A stretch of DNA of 64,000 nt from DAOUEX01 sp034430235 (GTDB taxonomy: Bacteria > Chloroflexota > Anaerolineae > UBA2200). Shown here piece by piece: positions 16,943 to 25,955 of the stretch. The notes beneath the pieces were generated by a model. It worked only from the letters and a program-made list of their open reading frames with translations. It did not search any database and was not told the DNA's origin. Position numbers and translations under genes: made by a program. The stretch lies in contig CAYZGO010000007.1 of NCBI GenBank assembly GCA_964478075.1, forward strand, positions 1-64,000. The letters are read 5' to 3'. Positions within the stretch are counted from its first letter, which is position 1. The number at the start of each line of letters is the position of its first letter.

Positions 16943-17287
16943 CCTCAACGGGGCGAGTTGATGGACCTCCAGGGGGCCATTGCCGAGGAGAAGCTGCCGA
17001 GCTTCAGAACGGGCCACGGATGGTCCATTAACAGGTTTCAGTTGGACAACACGACGTGGCGCAGTAACAAAGGGATGCGACAGTCGTCTACAAGCCCGTG
17101 CTAGAAGTCTGAGCCCCCTTGATCGCTTTGCTTGAGGTGGGCAGGCCGCTCGGCCAGGCCTAGGGTCGCCTGGTGAATTTCATCGGGTTGGGATGGAGTG
17201 TAACGACAGGCCTTTTGAGATGCTGTTTCCCTTTGGGTTTAGAGAGCGGCGGCCGGAGTGGCCAGACGCTGAATTGCTGAGGAATCC

Positions 17288-17860
17288 ATGTTCATCAACT
17301 GGAAGCTGCGTGAGTTGAACCTGAAGATTGTCTACTATGGCCCAGCTCTGAGCGGCAAGACCACTAACTTGCAATACATTCACGCCCACACGAACCCTCA
17401 GATGCGAAGTGACCTGGTCTCGCTCAAGACACGGGAGGACCGCACCATCTTCTTCGACTTCCTACGACTGGAGTTGGGCGAGATCAAGGGACTGAAGCCC
17501 AGGTTCAGCCTCTACAGCGTGCCCGGCCAGGTTTATTACGCTGCCAGCCGCAGGCTGGTGTTGCGAGGGGCCGACGGGGTAGTTTTCGTGGCCGATTCCC
17601 AGCGCGATCGTCTGGCCCACAATCGGCAGAACCTAGCCGGGCTGGAGAGGCACCTGCGACAGATGGGCCACCGGCCAGGGGACTTTCCTTTCGTGTTACA
17701 GTGCAATAAGCAGGATCTGCCCGACGTGCTACATCCAGCGGTGCTGAAAGCATACCTGGGGCGGAACGGTATCCCCTGTTTTGGTTCGGTAGCCACCCAG
17801 GGAGTGGGAATCCTCGAGACGTTGAGAACGATTATCAACCAGGTAGTACGGGAGCTGTGA
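17288..17860 (+). CDS. MglA-like small Ras-type GTPase
   Basis: 190 residues, the usual size. The P-loop is GPALSGKTTN (about 19-28). The G3-region VPGQVYY (Gly replaces Ala/Thr of classical MglA in part) and the G4 motif NKQDL are present. Bacterial MglA-type GTPases are cytoplasmic polarity or motility switches controlled by roadblock-domain GAP/GEF partners, several of which are encoded next to it. RBS AGGA before the ATG. The preceding 345 bp hold no recognised feature. Role in gliding, polarity or secretion cannot be decided. Confidence 0.9.
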   Translation: MFINWKLRELNLKIVYYGPALSGKTTNLQYIHAHTNPQMRSDLVSLKTREDRTIFFDFLRLELGEIKGLKPRFSLYSVPGQVYYAASRRLVLRGADGVVFVADSQRDRLAHNRQNLAGLERHLRQMGHRPGDFPFVLQCNKQDLPDVLHPAVLKAYLGRNGIPCFGSVATQGVGILETLRTIINQVVREL

Positions 17861-17888
17861 TAGCCGAGGTGGTGGTAGGGAAGGTGAG

Positions 17889-17950
17889 ATGGCAGTCCAG
17901 AGCAACCTAAGGGATATGAGCCTGTCCAGCGTGCCCCGTACCGCCTCTAG
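17889..17950 (+). pseudogene. Truncated start of a DUF4388 gene
   Basis: MAVQSNLRDMSLSS is nearly the same as the start of the intact DUF4388-roadblock protein (MAVRGNLRDMSLAS at 19104), with a similar GG-rich upstream region. After 14-15 codons the similarity stops and the frame continues into the following roadblock gene. It suggests a deletion that joined a DUF4388 start to a roadblock gene. Confidence 0.5.
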
Positions 17951-17981
17951 CATTTTGCCTACCAGGAAAGAGGATGCAAGG

Positions 17982-18482
17982 ATGGCGATTAGTTTTCTCC
18001 TGCCACCAGAGGTGGCGGATAGGATCGAATCGATACTGGCCCAGCTGCGCTACAAGACCCAAGCCAGTTGCATCTTGCTGGCCGACATCGGCGGCCAGTT
18101 AATCGGCGAACAGGGGACTATGGACCATTTTGACACCGCCATCTTCTCCGCCCTGACGGCCGGAAACATGGCGGCCACAGCCGAGATAGCCAGACAGGTC
18201 GGCGAGGAGACCCACTTCAAACAGGTTTTCCACGAGGGAGAACGGCAAAGCGTCTACCTCTGCAGCGTGGGGGACAGCTTCTTGCTGGTTGTGGTCTTTA
18301 GCACGAGAGTGCAGATTGGTCTGGTGCGCCTCTTTGCCAGGCAGGCCGTCAAGCAACTGCTCCCTCTGGCTGGAGAGTTCGAGGCACTGCAAGCGCAACC
18401 TGGCGAGGCTATTGACGTCGACTTTGGGGAGGCCCTGGGCATCGAAATGGAGAGTGTCCTCAGTGGTTGGGCAGCGCCGTGA
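17982..18482 (+). CDS. Roadblock/LC7 domain protein
   Basis: About 166 residues from the ATG at 17982, the start of recognisable similarity (MAISFLLPPEVADRIESILA). A longer frame begins at 17889 with a DUF4388 relic. Core: ASCILLADIGGQLIGEQGTM, ALTAGNMAATAEIARQVGEE, and VGDSFLLVVVF, all standard roadblock elements. Such domains homodimerise and bind Ras-like GTPases as MglB does. It sits between MglA and another roadblock gene in the same direction, so an MglA partner is likely. A C-terminal acidic tail (about 150-166) is unusual. Confidence 0.8.
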   Translation: MAISFLLPPEVADRIESILAQLRYKTQASCILLADIGGQLIGEQGTMDHFDTAIFSALTAGNMAATAEIARQVGEETHFKQVFHEGERQSVYLCSVGDSFLLVVVFSTRVQIGLVRLFARQAVKQLLPLAGEFEALQAQPGEAIDVDFGEALGIEMESVLSGWAAP

Positions 18483-18504
18483 TTATCAAGGAGACAGATC
18501 TACC

Positions 18505-18900
18505 ATGAGCGACAACCAGCACGAAGTGGCGCTGTTCGGCCTTACGCCCCTTGAGGAAGTGCTGCACAAAATGAACGACCAGGGGCACTTCGAAGCATCA
18601 ATCCTGGCCAGCAACGACGGTCTGCCCATCGCCGCGGTGTCTTCCAGCTACGACAGCGACACCACGGCGGCCATGGTCGCCTTGCTCCAGACAGTGAGCA
18701 AGCAGGCACGAGTGGAGTTGGGCATGGCCGAGGTGGATGAGGTCAGCATTCTCGACCGCGACCGGATACGGTTGGTCTGTCGCTATCTAGTCATTGACGG
18801 TGAGGAGCTAATCCTGGCAGTGATGGTTCCTCCCAACCGGTGCTACCGTCGCGCCACCAACTGGGCTGCGCTGCAGATCAAGGCCGCCTATGAGCGGTGA
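18505..18900 (+). CDS. Roadblock/LC7 domain protein (short)
   Basis: 131 residues, start ATG 18505 with RBS AAGGAGA; 22 bp after the previous gene. LEEVLHKMNDQGHFEASILA, SNDGLPIAAVSS and ILAVMVPPNRCYRRATNWAA follow the roadblock fold. Probably a regulatory partner of the MglA-like GTPase. The following 200 bp to 19103 contain no recognised gene. Confidence 0.75.
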   Translation: MSDNQHEVALFGLTPLEEVLHKMNDQGHFEASILASNDGLPIAAVSSSYDSDTTAAMVALLQTVSKQARVELGMAEVDEVSILDRDRIRLVCRYLVIDGEELILAVMVPPNRCYRRATNWAALQIKAAYER

Positions 18901-19103
18901 CGCGGCGAAACGGCGGTACGCAGACTCCCGCCAAAGGCAGTTCTTGGGGGAACGCAACAAGCATCCCTTGCACGCTGGGCACGTGGCGAGGTCTGGCATA
19001 GGCGAGAGCTTCGAACTGGGACGGTTCCTCTCCCAGGGCCTCGCGGCCGCGCTACATCCAAAGGTGTTGGCATAGGCAAATCAGAGGTAGGGAAGGCAGT
19101 CAG

Positions 19104-19790
19104 ATGGCAGTGCGTGGCAACTTGAGGGATATGAGCCTGGCCAGCCTCATCTCGGTCAACTGCAACGAGAGGAACCAGGCTCAGCTGACGGTCAGACGTC
19201 AAGGGCAGGAGGCGGTCCTGTTCTTCGAGGACGGCAACATCGTGCACATGGCCCTGGGTTCCCAGGAGGGGAAAGAGGTGATCTATGAGCTCCTGACCTG
19301 GGAGGAGGGGGAGTTTGAACTGGAACACCACGTTCCCCCACCCGAGCACACGGTGACCACCGGCTGGTGCAGTCTTCTCCTGGAGGGAGTACATCGCATT
19401 GATGAAAATATGGTTGGAGGGCCGGAGTCCTTGGAAGAGAGAGAGGAGTCGAGAAAGGACATGGTTGGACAAGACTTGGTCGGGAAGCTAAAGAAGGTAG
19501 AGGGGGTAGCAGGGGCTGTCATCGTGGCCAAGGATGGCATCGTTATGGCCCACGACCTAGAGGGCGAGGTGGAAAAGGAAGGCGCTGTGGCGGTCTTCGT
19601 TGGCAACGCAGCGGGCGAGATAGGGGAGGCCATGGCCCTGGGCCCCTTGGAGAGCGCGGTGGTCGAAATGGGCAGTGCCCGAGCCAAAATGCTCGTGCTG
19701 GAGCAACCAGACTATTGTGTGGGTCTCCTGTTAGACGAGCGGGCTTCGCCAGCCTTGATCGCTTCGCAGGCCCGGGGCATCCTCGAGTAG
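19104..19790 (+). CDS. DUF4388 - roadblock/LC7 fusion protein
   Basis: 228 residues. The N-terminal DUF4388 part (1-100) has GNLRDMSLASLI, VLFFEDGNIVHMALG and GKEVIYELLTWEEGEFELE. DUF4388 (PATAN-like) domains occur in two-component and gliding-related proteins. After an acidic linker (about 105-125), a roadblock domain follows (VEGVAGAVIVAKDGIVMAHD...GEIGEAMALGPLESAVVEMG). RBS GGAAGG. It may link the MglA module to signalling input. A truncated copy of its start lies at 17889. Confidence 0.85.
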   Translation: MAVRGNLRDMSLASLISVNCNERNQAQLTVRRQGQEAVLFFEDGNIVHMALGSQEGKEVIYELLTWEEGEFELEHHVPPPEHTVTTGWCSLLLEGVHRIDENMVGGPESLEEREESRKDMVGQDLVGKLKKVEGVAGAVIVAKDGIVMAHDLEGEVEKEGAVAVFVGNAAGEIGEAMALGPLESAVVEMGSARAKMLVLEQPDYCVGLLLDERASPALIASQARGILE

Positions 19791-19806
19791 AAACAGGAGT
19801 TCAGGC

Positions 19807-20418
19807 ATGGAAAAGTACTTGAAGAACATCAACGCGGTGGTGGGGGTGACCGGCTCCTTCGTCTGCAATGAAGACGGAGAGGTGCTGGCCAGCGCCCTGC
19901 CTGGCATCTTTGATGACGCAATACTCTCAGCGGTGGGGCGCACTGCGGCCCAGACCATCGCTGGGCTCCAGATAGTGAGAAAGAGGAAGGCCGGCGACAT
20001 CGATCTGGTCTACAGAGAAGGGCGGTTCGTCATCAAGAACCTGCGGGGGGCGTGTCTCTGCATCCTCTGCGGTCCGCGTATGAACGTCCCCCTTTTGAAC
20101 CTGACGGCCAACGTGGCGGCCAGGAGACTCTCAGAGAAGCTTAAGGCTAGGGAGAAAGCAGTCAGCCGCCAGGCGCCTTCTGGGCCCCTCGTCGATACTG
20201 CCTTCTTTAGCAGAATGAAGCATGAATTGACTAAAGAGATGGGCCCCATAGCTGCCTTCATAATCAATGAGGAGGTGGCCGCCTTAGGCGAGGATAAGGA
20301 TTCCTTTCGCCTCCATAAGGCAACCGAACTGGTCGCGAGGGTCGGCGCCAAGATAGGCAACGAAGAGAATAGGCTTCGATTCCAACGGATCATGAGGGAA
20401 ACCTTTGAAGGGCTTTGA
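19807..20418 (+). CDS. Roadblock/LC7 protein with C-terminal helical domain
   Basis: 203 residues, 16 bp after the DUF4388 fusion, RBS CAGGAG. The roadblock part (1-115): VVGVTGSFVCNEDGEVLASA and VGRTAAQTIAGLQ. Residues about 135-203 (MKHELTKEMGPIAAFIINEE...) form a predicted helical domain of the sort seen at the C-terminus of many such proteins. A broken second copy of its first 35 codons lies at 21343-21450, showing tandem duplication. Confidence 0.8.
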   Translation: MEKYLKNINAVVGVTGSFVCNEDGEVLASALPGIFDDAILSAVGRTAAQTIAGLQIVRKRKAGDIDLVYREGRFVIKNLRGACLCILCGPRMNVPLLNLTANVAARRLSEKLKAREKAVSRQAPSGPLVDTAFFSRMKHELTKEMGPIAAFIINEEVAALGEDKDSFRLHKATELVARVGAKIGNEENRLRFQRIMRETFEGL

Positions 20419-20561
20419 TGGTCGGAATCCTTGCCTGACTGGATGTGGATCCCAGATTCAGCGCATCATGATTCGTAGCGGGCCAGGCGATGCGTCAACA
20501 ACGGGTCGCCGCTACGGAAGGCATCCGAAACGAGATGCAACGATAATGAAGGAGGCCGCGG

Positions 20562-21320
20562 ATGAGGATGACAATAGGGTTGAAGTTAGGTATGGGTTTC
20601 CTGGCGATGTTGGTCTTGACCATAGCAATGGGAGTGGCGGGTACGGTCAATATCACCAAGACGGCTCAGGCGACGGACACCCTGGCCCGTGAGGCCGCGG
20701 AGGTCCGGGAGGTGCTGGCTATCAAAGAGACCGTTGTGGAGACAGAGGATGCCCTCGAACGCGCTATTGTAGCTGGGACGGAGGGTCAGATCGCTATTGG
20801 GAACTTTTTCCGCGATCGGCTGGATGCCATGCTGGGAGGGTATATTAGGGAGGCGGGGACCACGGAGGAGCTGAGCGCCGTCCACGCTGAGTTCAGCGAG
20901 TTGTGTCGGGAGCACCTCAATGTCCTCTCGGAGGGAGGCAAGGTAACCACCAGCAAGCCTGTAAACGAGAAGGTCAAGGAGTACATGGATGTCCTCACCG
21001 AATTGGAAACTGAGAGCAACGAGCGTATCGCCGTCGCGATTGATGATGCCCAAAGAGCCAGCTTCTCGGCCATACGCTTGACGATCGTCTTGGGCATCGC
21101 GGCGACCCTCGTGGGTATGGCTGTGTCCGTGGGCATCGCCCTCAGCATCACCCGTGCCATTGCTCAGCTCGTCAGGGTAACCGATAGGATTAGCATGGGC
21201 GACCTGGATGTGGCCGTCGGCGTAAGCTCACAGGACGAGATCGGCGAGTTGGCCGAGTCCATCGAGCGGATGCGGATCAGCCTGAAGACAGCCATGGAAA
21301 GGCTTACAGGGGGAGCCTAG
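20562..21320 (+). CDS. Membrane protein with sensory region and HAMP domain, no output domain
   Basis: 252 residues: TM1 (about 8-30), a helical extracytoplasmic part (about 31-168), TM2 (about 172-198), then HAMP (about 199-250; ITRAIAQLVRVTDRISMGDL, DEIGELAESIERMR). MCP-like proteins normally continue with a signalling or kinase domain. Here the protein ends right after HAMP, so it may signal by contact with a partner, plausibly the roadblock proteins encoded upstream. RBS GGAGG before the ATG. Truncation of a longer ancestor is possible because the next gene is also broken. Confidence 0.85.
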   Translation: MRMTIGLKLGMGFLAMLVLTIAMGVAGTVNITKTAQATDTLAREAAEVREVLAIKETVVETEDALERAIVAGTEGQIAIGNFFRDRLDAMLGGYIREAGTTEELSAVHAEFSELCREHLNVLSEGGKVTTSKPVNEKVKEYMDVLTELETESNERIAVAIDDAQRASFSAIRLTIVLGIAATLVGMAVSVGIALSITRAIAQLVRVTDRISMGDLDVAVGVSSQDEIGELAESIERMRISLKTAMERLTGGA

Positions 21321-21342
21321 GGAAGTAACCAGGTAAGAGGGG

Positions 21343-21470
21343 GTGGAAGACATCTTAAGGGACATCAACGCGGTGGTGGGGTGACCGGCTCCTTCATCTG
21401 CAATGAAGACGGAGAGGTGCTGGCTGGCGCCCTGCCTGCCTTCTCTTCTCTCGACAACCTTGCGGTGTTT
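21343..21470 (+). pseudogene. Broken duplicate of the roadblock gene at 19807
   Basis: Reads from GTG as MEDILRDINAVVG; one G is missing relative to 19807, so the frame shifts to VTGSFICNEDGEVLAGALPA, then stops matching after about 38 codons where comM-type repeat sequence takes over. DNA identity to 19807-19905 is high, implying a recent duplication followed by repeat insertion. Confidence 0.75.
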
Positions 21471-21499
21471 GTGCAGCTGCAGCAATTGCACGAGTATCG

Positions 21500-21726
21500 T
21501 TGCAATAGACGCGTGCTGGAGATGGTAACTAACGGAAACCGATGGTGCGGAATGTCACCATCGCAAGAACGCTGACCAAAGCTCCAGCCCTTATTGAGCT
21601 GCACAACACTTGCAGGAGCGTTTGTATCGTACGAGGATCAACAGCGTGCTGGAGATGGTGACCTGTGGAAACCGGTGGAGGACAAGGTCGTGACCATCAG
21701 CCGGGCAATGGGCACTTTGACCTCCC
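21500..21726 (+). repeat. comM-derived repeat block, copy F
   Basis: Contains two GTGCTGGAGATGGT(A/G)AC units (about 21510 and 21644), a CTGACCAAAGCTCCAG unit (about 21571), then EDKVVTISRAMGTLT in the ComM frame. It is cut at 21726, where the stop of the minus-strand ABC gene begins. It is the 5' portion of the same unit seen at 5600-5950 and 14690-14940. Confidence 0.7.
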
Positions 21727-23550
21727 TCACTCCACAGCTTCATTGAGCAGGCGGGCCTGTTCGATGTACTCCAGGGACTGGTGGCGGAAGTAGGTGTTGT
21801 ACAGCTCTGCGTAGTGGCCGCCTGCTGCCAGCAGCGAATCGTGGGTCCCTTGCTCAATGATCTCGCCATCGCGCAGCACGACGATGCGGTCCGCATTGCG
21901 CACGGTGGACAGACGATGCGCGATGACAATCGCCGTTCGCCCACGCATGACCACGTCCAGCCCTTCCTGGATTTGCGCTTCGGTGAATGGGTCCACGCTG
22001 GCAGTCGCCTCATCGAGGATAAAAATGGACGGGTCTTTGAGCAGGACACGTGTTAGAGCGACCAGTTGTCGCTGCCCCATGGAGAGATTCGCCCCACGCT
22101 CGCCCACGTCAGTGTCCAGTCCGGCCGGTAGGTCAGCCAACCAGTCTCCGCTGCCAATGCGCATTGCTGCTTCGCGCACCTGCTCGTCGGTCGCATCCGG
22201 CCGGCCATAGCGGATGTTGTCACGCACCGTGCCGGAAAAGAGGAATGGCTCCTGCGGCACCAGCCCGATGTGCTGCCGGTACTGGCCCAGGTCCAGACGG
22301 CGGATGTCCCGACCGTCAATCAAGAGCTGTCCCCCCTGGAACTCGTAGAAGCGCCCCAATAGCCGCGCTATGCTGGACTTGCCCGCACCGGTATGACCCA
22401 CTAGTGCCAGCGTCTCTTTGGGATGGATTTCTAACGTCAAGTCGGGCAGCACAATCTCCTCACCGGTGTAGGTGAACCTGAACTGGCGGAACTCTATGCG
22501 GCCCTCCAGGGTCTCCACTGGCTCGGACGCAGTCTGAACCACCTTTGGCTCCGTGTCAATGAGCGCAAACACACGCTCTGCGGCAGACAGCCCGTCCTGG
22601 AACTGGCTCCAGAAGGATGCAATACCCATCATCGGGAACCAGTAAAAGCCGATGGCCTGCATGAACAGATACCAGTTGCCAGGGCTCACTGCGCCGCTGC
22701 GGGCGGCCAGCCCGCCAGCGTAGATCAGTGTCGCTATCCCTAGCCCGGAAGACAGGCCCATGATGGGGAAGATGGTATTGAGCGTCAGGCCGCGCCGCAA
22801 TCCCACCTGGAAGGCTTGCTGATTGTTGACTTCGAAGGTGTCATATATCGCATGTTCCTGCCGAAAACTCTTGGCCACCATGATGCCGCTGATAGACTCC
22901 TGAATCTGGGCGTTGATCTTGGCTGTGACCCGCCGGGCGCGCTGGGTCACGGTGCGCGCGACGCGCCGGAAACTGAGAGCGATGGAGGCCGCAATGGGAG
23001 TCATCCCTAACAGCAACAAGGCCAGCCATAGATTGATGCTGAACAGCCAGACGGAGAGAATGGCTACCAGCATCACCTGACTGAGCAGGTCCATAGTCAG
23101 GGTCACGATCTGGGCAAAGTCCTGCGTGTCGGACGTTACCCGGCTGACGACCTTGCCGGAGGGGTGCTGGTCGAAGAAGGAGAGGTCGTGCTGGATAGTG
23201 GCGTTGAATACATCTTCACGCAACTTCAATACCACGTTCCCCACCACCTCGGCAGAGAACAACTGCCGAACATAGTTGAACGTCCAGGCTGCCACTCCCA
23301 GCAGAAGCACACCGCCCGCCAGGAGCCAGAGGCCCTCTGCAGATGGCTCCTGCGCCAGGATGTCAATTGCGTTAGAGATGAGGATCGGACCAGCGGTCCC
23401 CGCCACCGATCTCAGCGAGATCATGATGCCAACCAGGATCATCTGCCGGGTGTAGGGACGGAAATAGCCGATGATGCGGCCGAGTAGCTCTCTGTCGCTA
23501 TAACTGCGGTCATAGGCCTCGGTGTCGAGGCCATCCAGGACAAAGGGCAT
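21727..23550 (-). CDS. ABC exporter, catalytic half of a second heterodimer
   Basis: 607 residues: six TM segments (about 30-320), then the ATPase domain with VGHTGAGKSS (Walker A), altered signature LSMGQRQ and Walker B FILDEATASVD with the catalytic Glu. A good Walker B together with a poor signature marks the catalytic subunit of an asymmetric pair with the upstream gene at 23758-25512. RBS AAGGAG before the ATG at 23550. Exported substrate unknown. Its 3' end touches repeat copy F. Confidence 0.9.
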   Translation of the reverse strand: MPFVLDGLDTEAYDRSYSDRELLGRIIGYFRPYTRQMILVGIMISLRSVAGTAGPILISNAIDILAQEPSAEGLWLLAGGVLLLGVAAWTFNYVRQLFSAEVVGNVVLKLREDVFNATIQHDLSFFDQHPSGKVVSRVTSDTQDFAQIVTLTMDLLSQVMLVAILSVWLFSINLWLALLLLGMTPIAASIALSFRRVARTVTQRARRVTAKINAQIQESISGIMVAKSFRQEHAIYDTFEVNNQQAFQVGLRRGLTLNTIFPIMGLSSGLGIATLIYAGGLAARSGAVSPGNWYLFMQAIGFYWFPMMGIASFWSQFQDGLSAAERVFALIDTEPKVVQTASEPVETLEGRIEFRQFRFTYTGEEIVLPDLTLEIHPKETLALVGHTGAGKSSIARLLGRFYEFQGGQLLIDGRDIRRLDLGQYRQHIGLVPQEPFLFSGTVRDNIRYGRPDATDEQVREAAMRIGSGDWLADLPAGLDTDVGERGANLSMGQRQLVALTRVLLKDPSIFILDEATASVDPFTEAQIQEGLDVVMRGRTAIVIAHRLSTVRNADRIVVLRDGEIIEQGTHDSLLAAGGHYAELYNTYFRHQSLEYIEQARLLNEAVE

Positions 23551-23599
23551 TGCTCTCCTTCTGTACTATTCCTCTACTGGTTCGCTACAGCAAGAATGG

Positions 23600-23745
23600 T
23601 CGGTGCCATCCTGAGTCCTTCGCGTTTTGTCATTCTTCGTTGCGCTCAGAATCTTGTTGTTCCACCGGGACAAGAGATTCTTCGGCCATCGCCTCTGGAG
23701 AGACTTCCAGCCTTCGGCCTCAGAATGACATGCTATCAAAATCAC
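23600..23745. repeat. Short dispersed repeat with TGTCATTCT / AGAATGACA ends
   Basis: TTGTCATTCTTCG (about 23629) and CCTCAGAATGACATG (about 23719-23733) frame CTTCGG-rich palindromic sequence, the same ends as the larger elements at 29866-30309. It separates the two ABC genes. Confidence 0.6.
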
Positions 23746-23757
23746 TGTAGCAGACCT

Positions 23758-25512
23758 CTATTCGTAGCGCGCGAAGATGCGCCGGTACGCTTCGCAGCGC
23801 TCCATCAACTCTTCGTGCGTTCCTTGATCGACCAATTCACCCCGGCGCAGGACCAGGATGCGGTCGGCCCAACGGATCTGGCTCAGGCGGTGGGTGATCA
23901 GGAACGTGGTCCGCTGGCTGCTGATGCGCCGCATTGCTCGCTGGATCTGATCCTCGGTGGCGCTGTCAATGGCACTGGTACTGTCGTCCAGGATCAGAAT
24001 GCGAGGATTGGTGAGAAAGGCGCGGGCGATGGCGATTCGCTGCCGTTCCCCGCCGGATAGGGTCACGCCCCGCTCGCCTACCTCAGCGTTGTAGCCGTCC
24101 GCAAAACCGGTGATGAATTTGTGCGCCTGTGCTTCACGGGCCGCCCGTTCGATCTCTTCATGGCTAGCATCGGCGCAGCCAAAGGCGATGTTCTCCGCCA
24201 CTGGGCGGGAGAAGAGAAACACATCCTGCTCGATGGTTGAGATTTGCGAACGGAGCGACTCTAGATTCCAGTCGCGCACATCGATGCCATCCACCAGCAC
24301 CCGCCCGCTGTCGGCGTCGAATATGCGGTTGATGAGCTGTGTGAGGGTCGTTTTGCCAGATCCCGTTTGTCCAACAATGGCAATCGTCTCTCCTCGCCGC
24401 GCGGAGAAGCTGATGTCCTTTAATACCAGTTTGCCATCATAGCTGAAGCTGACGCTTTCAAAGGCCACTTCTCCACGGATCGGCTGGGCAACGCCCAACT
24501 TGTTCTCGTCCAGCTCAGTTTCCGTGCTGATCAGTTCCAAGATGCGTTCAGCGGACGCAATTCCCAACTGCACCTGGTTGAAGGTGAAGATGGAGATAAA
24601 GGTCGGAAAGCGGAGCGCGCCCATCAATCCCATAAAGGTGACCACTTGCCCCAGACTGATGCCGCCCCCGCGCCAGAGCCACAGTGAGTGCAGCAAGGCA
24701 CCAGCCCAGGCCGCACTGAAGGCCAGCATCGGCAGGTAGCGAGCCTGGATCTTCCCCTGTTGCACAAAGTAGTCGCGGTACACTCGCGCGTCACGGGCAA
24801 ATTTGTTCCATTCTTGCCGCTCCTGGACGTTCGCTTTGACGACTTCAATCCCAGCGATGGCTTCGGCCAGCCCGGCATTCATCACCCCGAATTGGTCCCG
24901 CAGGGCGATGCTGACCGGCTTGAGTCTGCGGTTGTAATCGGCCACCGTGAGGGCAAGCAGGATGACAAAGATGCATGGGACAGGCAGCAGCTCGGACTTG
25001 AGCCGGCCGATCAGGATGATCGGGACGACAGCGGACATGAGGGAATCCATAATCAGCATCACGCCCGGGCTGAACATCAAGTTGAGCATGTGCACATCGT
25101 TGGTGGCACGTGCCATGATATCCCCGATCCGCTGCCGTCCGTGAAACGTCTGGCTCTTGCCCAGCAGGCTGATGTACAGCTCCTCGCGAGCGTCCCGCTC
25201 AATGTGCTGGGCCAAGAACTCCATGGTATAGTTGCGTACCAGGCCTGTCAACCCTTGGCCAGCAGCACATGCCACGGCGCTCAGCGCCAGGCCCACCAAC
25301 GCGGCTGTGCGCCAGCCAGGTGTGATAATGAGGTCGAATGCCCGCCCGACAAAGATCTGGATGTAGCTGTAGAACCCGTTGTTCAGGACAGTAGCGAGAA
25401 TTGCGGCCAGAGGGAAAAGTGGGTAGCGCACCAGGTGGGACATGATCCAGCGTACTGGCCCAGAGTGGTTGTAATGGTATTCATCTGCAATGGTGAACTC
25501 GCGTTTCTCCAC
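23758..25512 (-). CDS. ABC exporter, degenerate-site half of a second heterodimer
   Basis: 584 residues from a GTG at 25512 with RBS GGAG 6 nt upstream. Six TM segments, then VGQTGSGKTT (Walker A), a good signature TLSGGERQ, and Walker B LILDDSTSAID with Asp replacing the catalytic Glu. Together with the downstream gene it forms the YheI/YheH- or BmrCD-like asymmetric exporter. The 207-bp gap to its partner, filled by a repeat, is larger than usual for such pairs. Confidence 0.9.
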   Translation of the reverse strand: MEKREFTIADEYHYNHSGPVRWIMSHLVRYPLFPLAAILATVLNNGFYSYIQIFVGRAFDLIITPGWRTAALVGLALSAVACAAGQGLTGLVRNYTMEFLAQHIERDAREELYISLLGKSQTFHGRQRIGDIMARATNDVHMLNLMFSPGVMLIMDSLMSAVVPIILIGRLKSELLPVPCIFVILLALTVADYNRRLKPVSIALRDQFGVMNAGLAEAIAGIEVVKANVQERQEWNKFARDARVYRDYFVQQGKIQARYLPMLAFSAAWAGALLHSLWLWRGGGISLGQVVTFMGLMGALRFPTFISIFTFNQVQLGIASAERILELISTETELDENKLGVAQPIRGEVAFESVSFSYDGKLVLKDISFSARRGETIAIVGQTGSGKTTLTQLINRIFDADSGRVLVDGIDVRDWNLESLRSQISTIEQDVFLFSRPVAENIAFGCADASHEEIERAAREAQAHKFITGFADGYNAEVGERGVTLSGGERQRIAIARAFLTNPRILILDDSTSAIDSATEDQIQRAMRRISSQRTTFLITHRLSQIRWADRILVLRRGELVDQGTHEELMERCEAYRRIFARYE

Positions 25513-25955
25513 AGGTTACTCCAGCCAGGGGACAACAGCGGTTTCTATGGAAGAGCAGGGGTATCGTAGCGCTATTGTACTGCGAGATCGCTCGCACGCA
25601 AAGTGAAGCGGGAGCGCGATAGCTCAGATGCTGGGTCGCTTGGAGGCGGAAAGCCCGGTGCAGTGAACCCAGGGTCTTCTGGGGGATAGAAATGGGCATC
25701 CACCCCTGGTCGTACGCTTCGCGCTTGCTGGTCGCCATCTTCTGCAGTACAATACAAATGCCCACTGGGGGTGCTCAGCTGCTGCCGCAAGCGTACGTCC
25801 AGTCGGCTCCCTGCATGCCCATTCATGAAATGCTGCGTGAGAGCGAAGCTTACCTATGATTGACCAGGCAAACCAGAGCCGACGTCAGCGATGGCAATTG
25901 CAGAGCCCCGGTTGGCTTTTAGCTCCGTCGCATAGCCCACGTAAAGGAGCGCATC
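25513..25955. other. 443-bp intergenic stretch without a recognised gene
   Basis: Two overlapping minus-strand frames (25572-25826 and 25481-25765) exist but show no recognisable domain and compete for the same bases. The stretch must contain promoters for the divergent ABC exporter and inositol phosphatase genes; no strong consensus stands out. Confidence 0.5.

Noticed and set aside
17193..17312. 39-codon frame overlapping the MglA start
   Set aside because: No RBS or similarity, and it overlaps the beginning of a well-supported gene.
24688..25569. 293-codon plus-strand frame over the minus-strand ABC gene
   Set aside because: No domain or RBS; it overlaps a full ABC transporter on the other strand.
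25572..25826. 84-codon minus-strand frame in the intergenic region
   Set aside because: No recognisable family, no clear ribosome binding site, overlaps another equally long frame.
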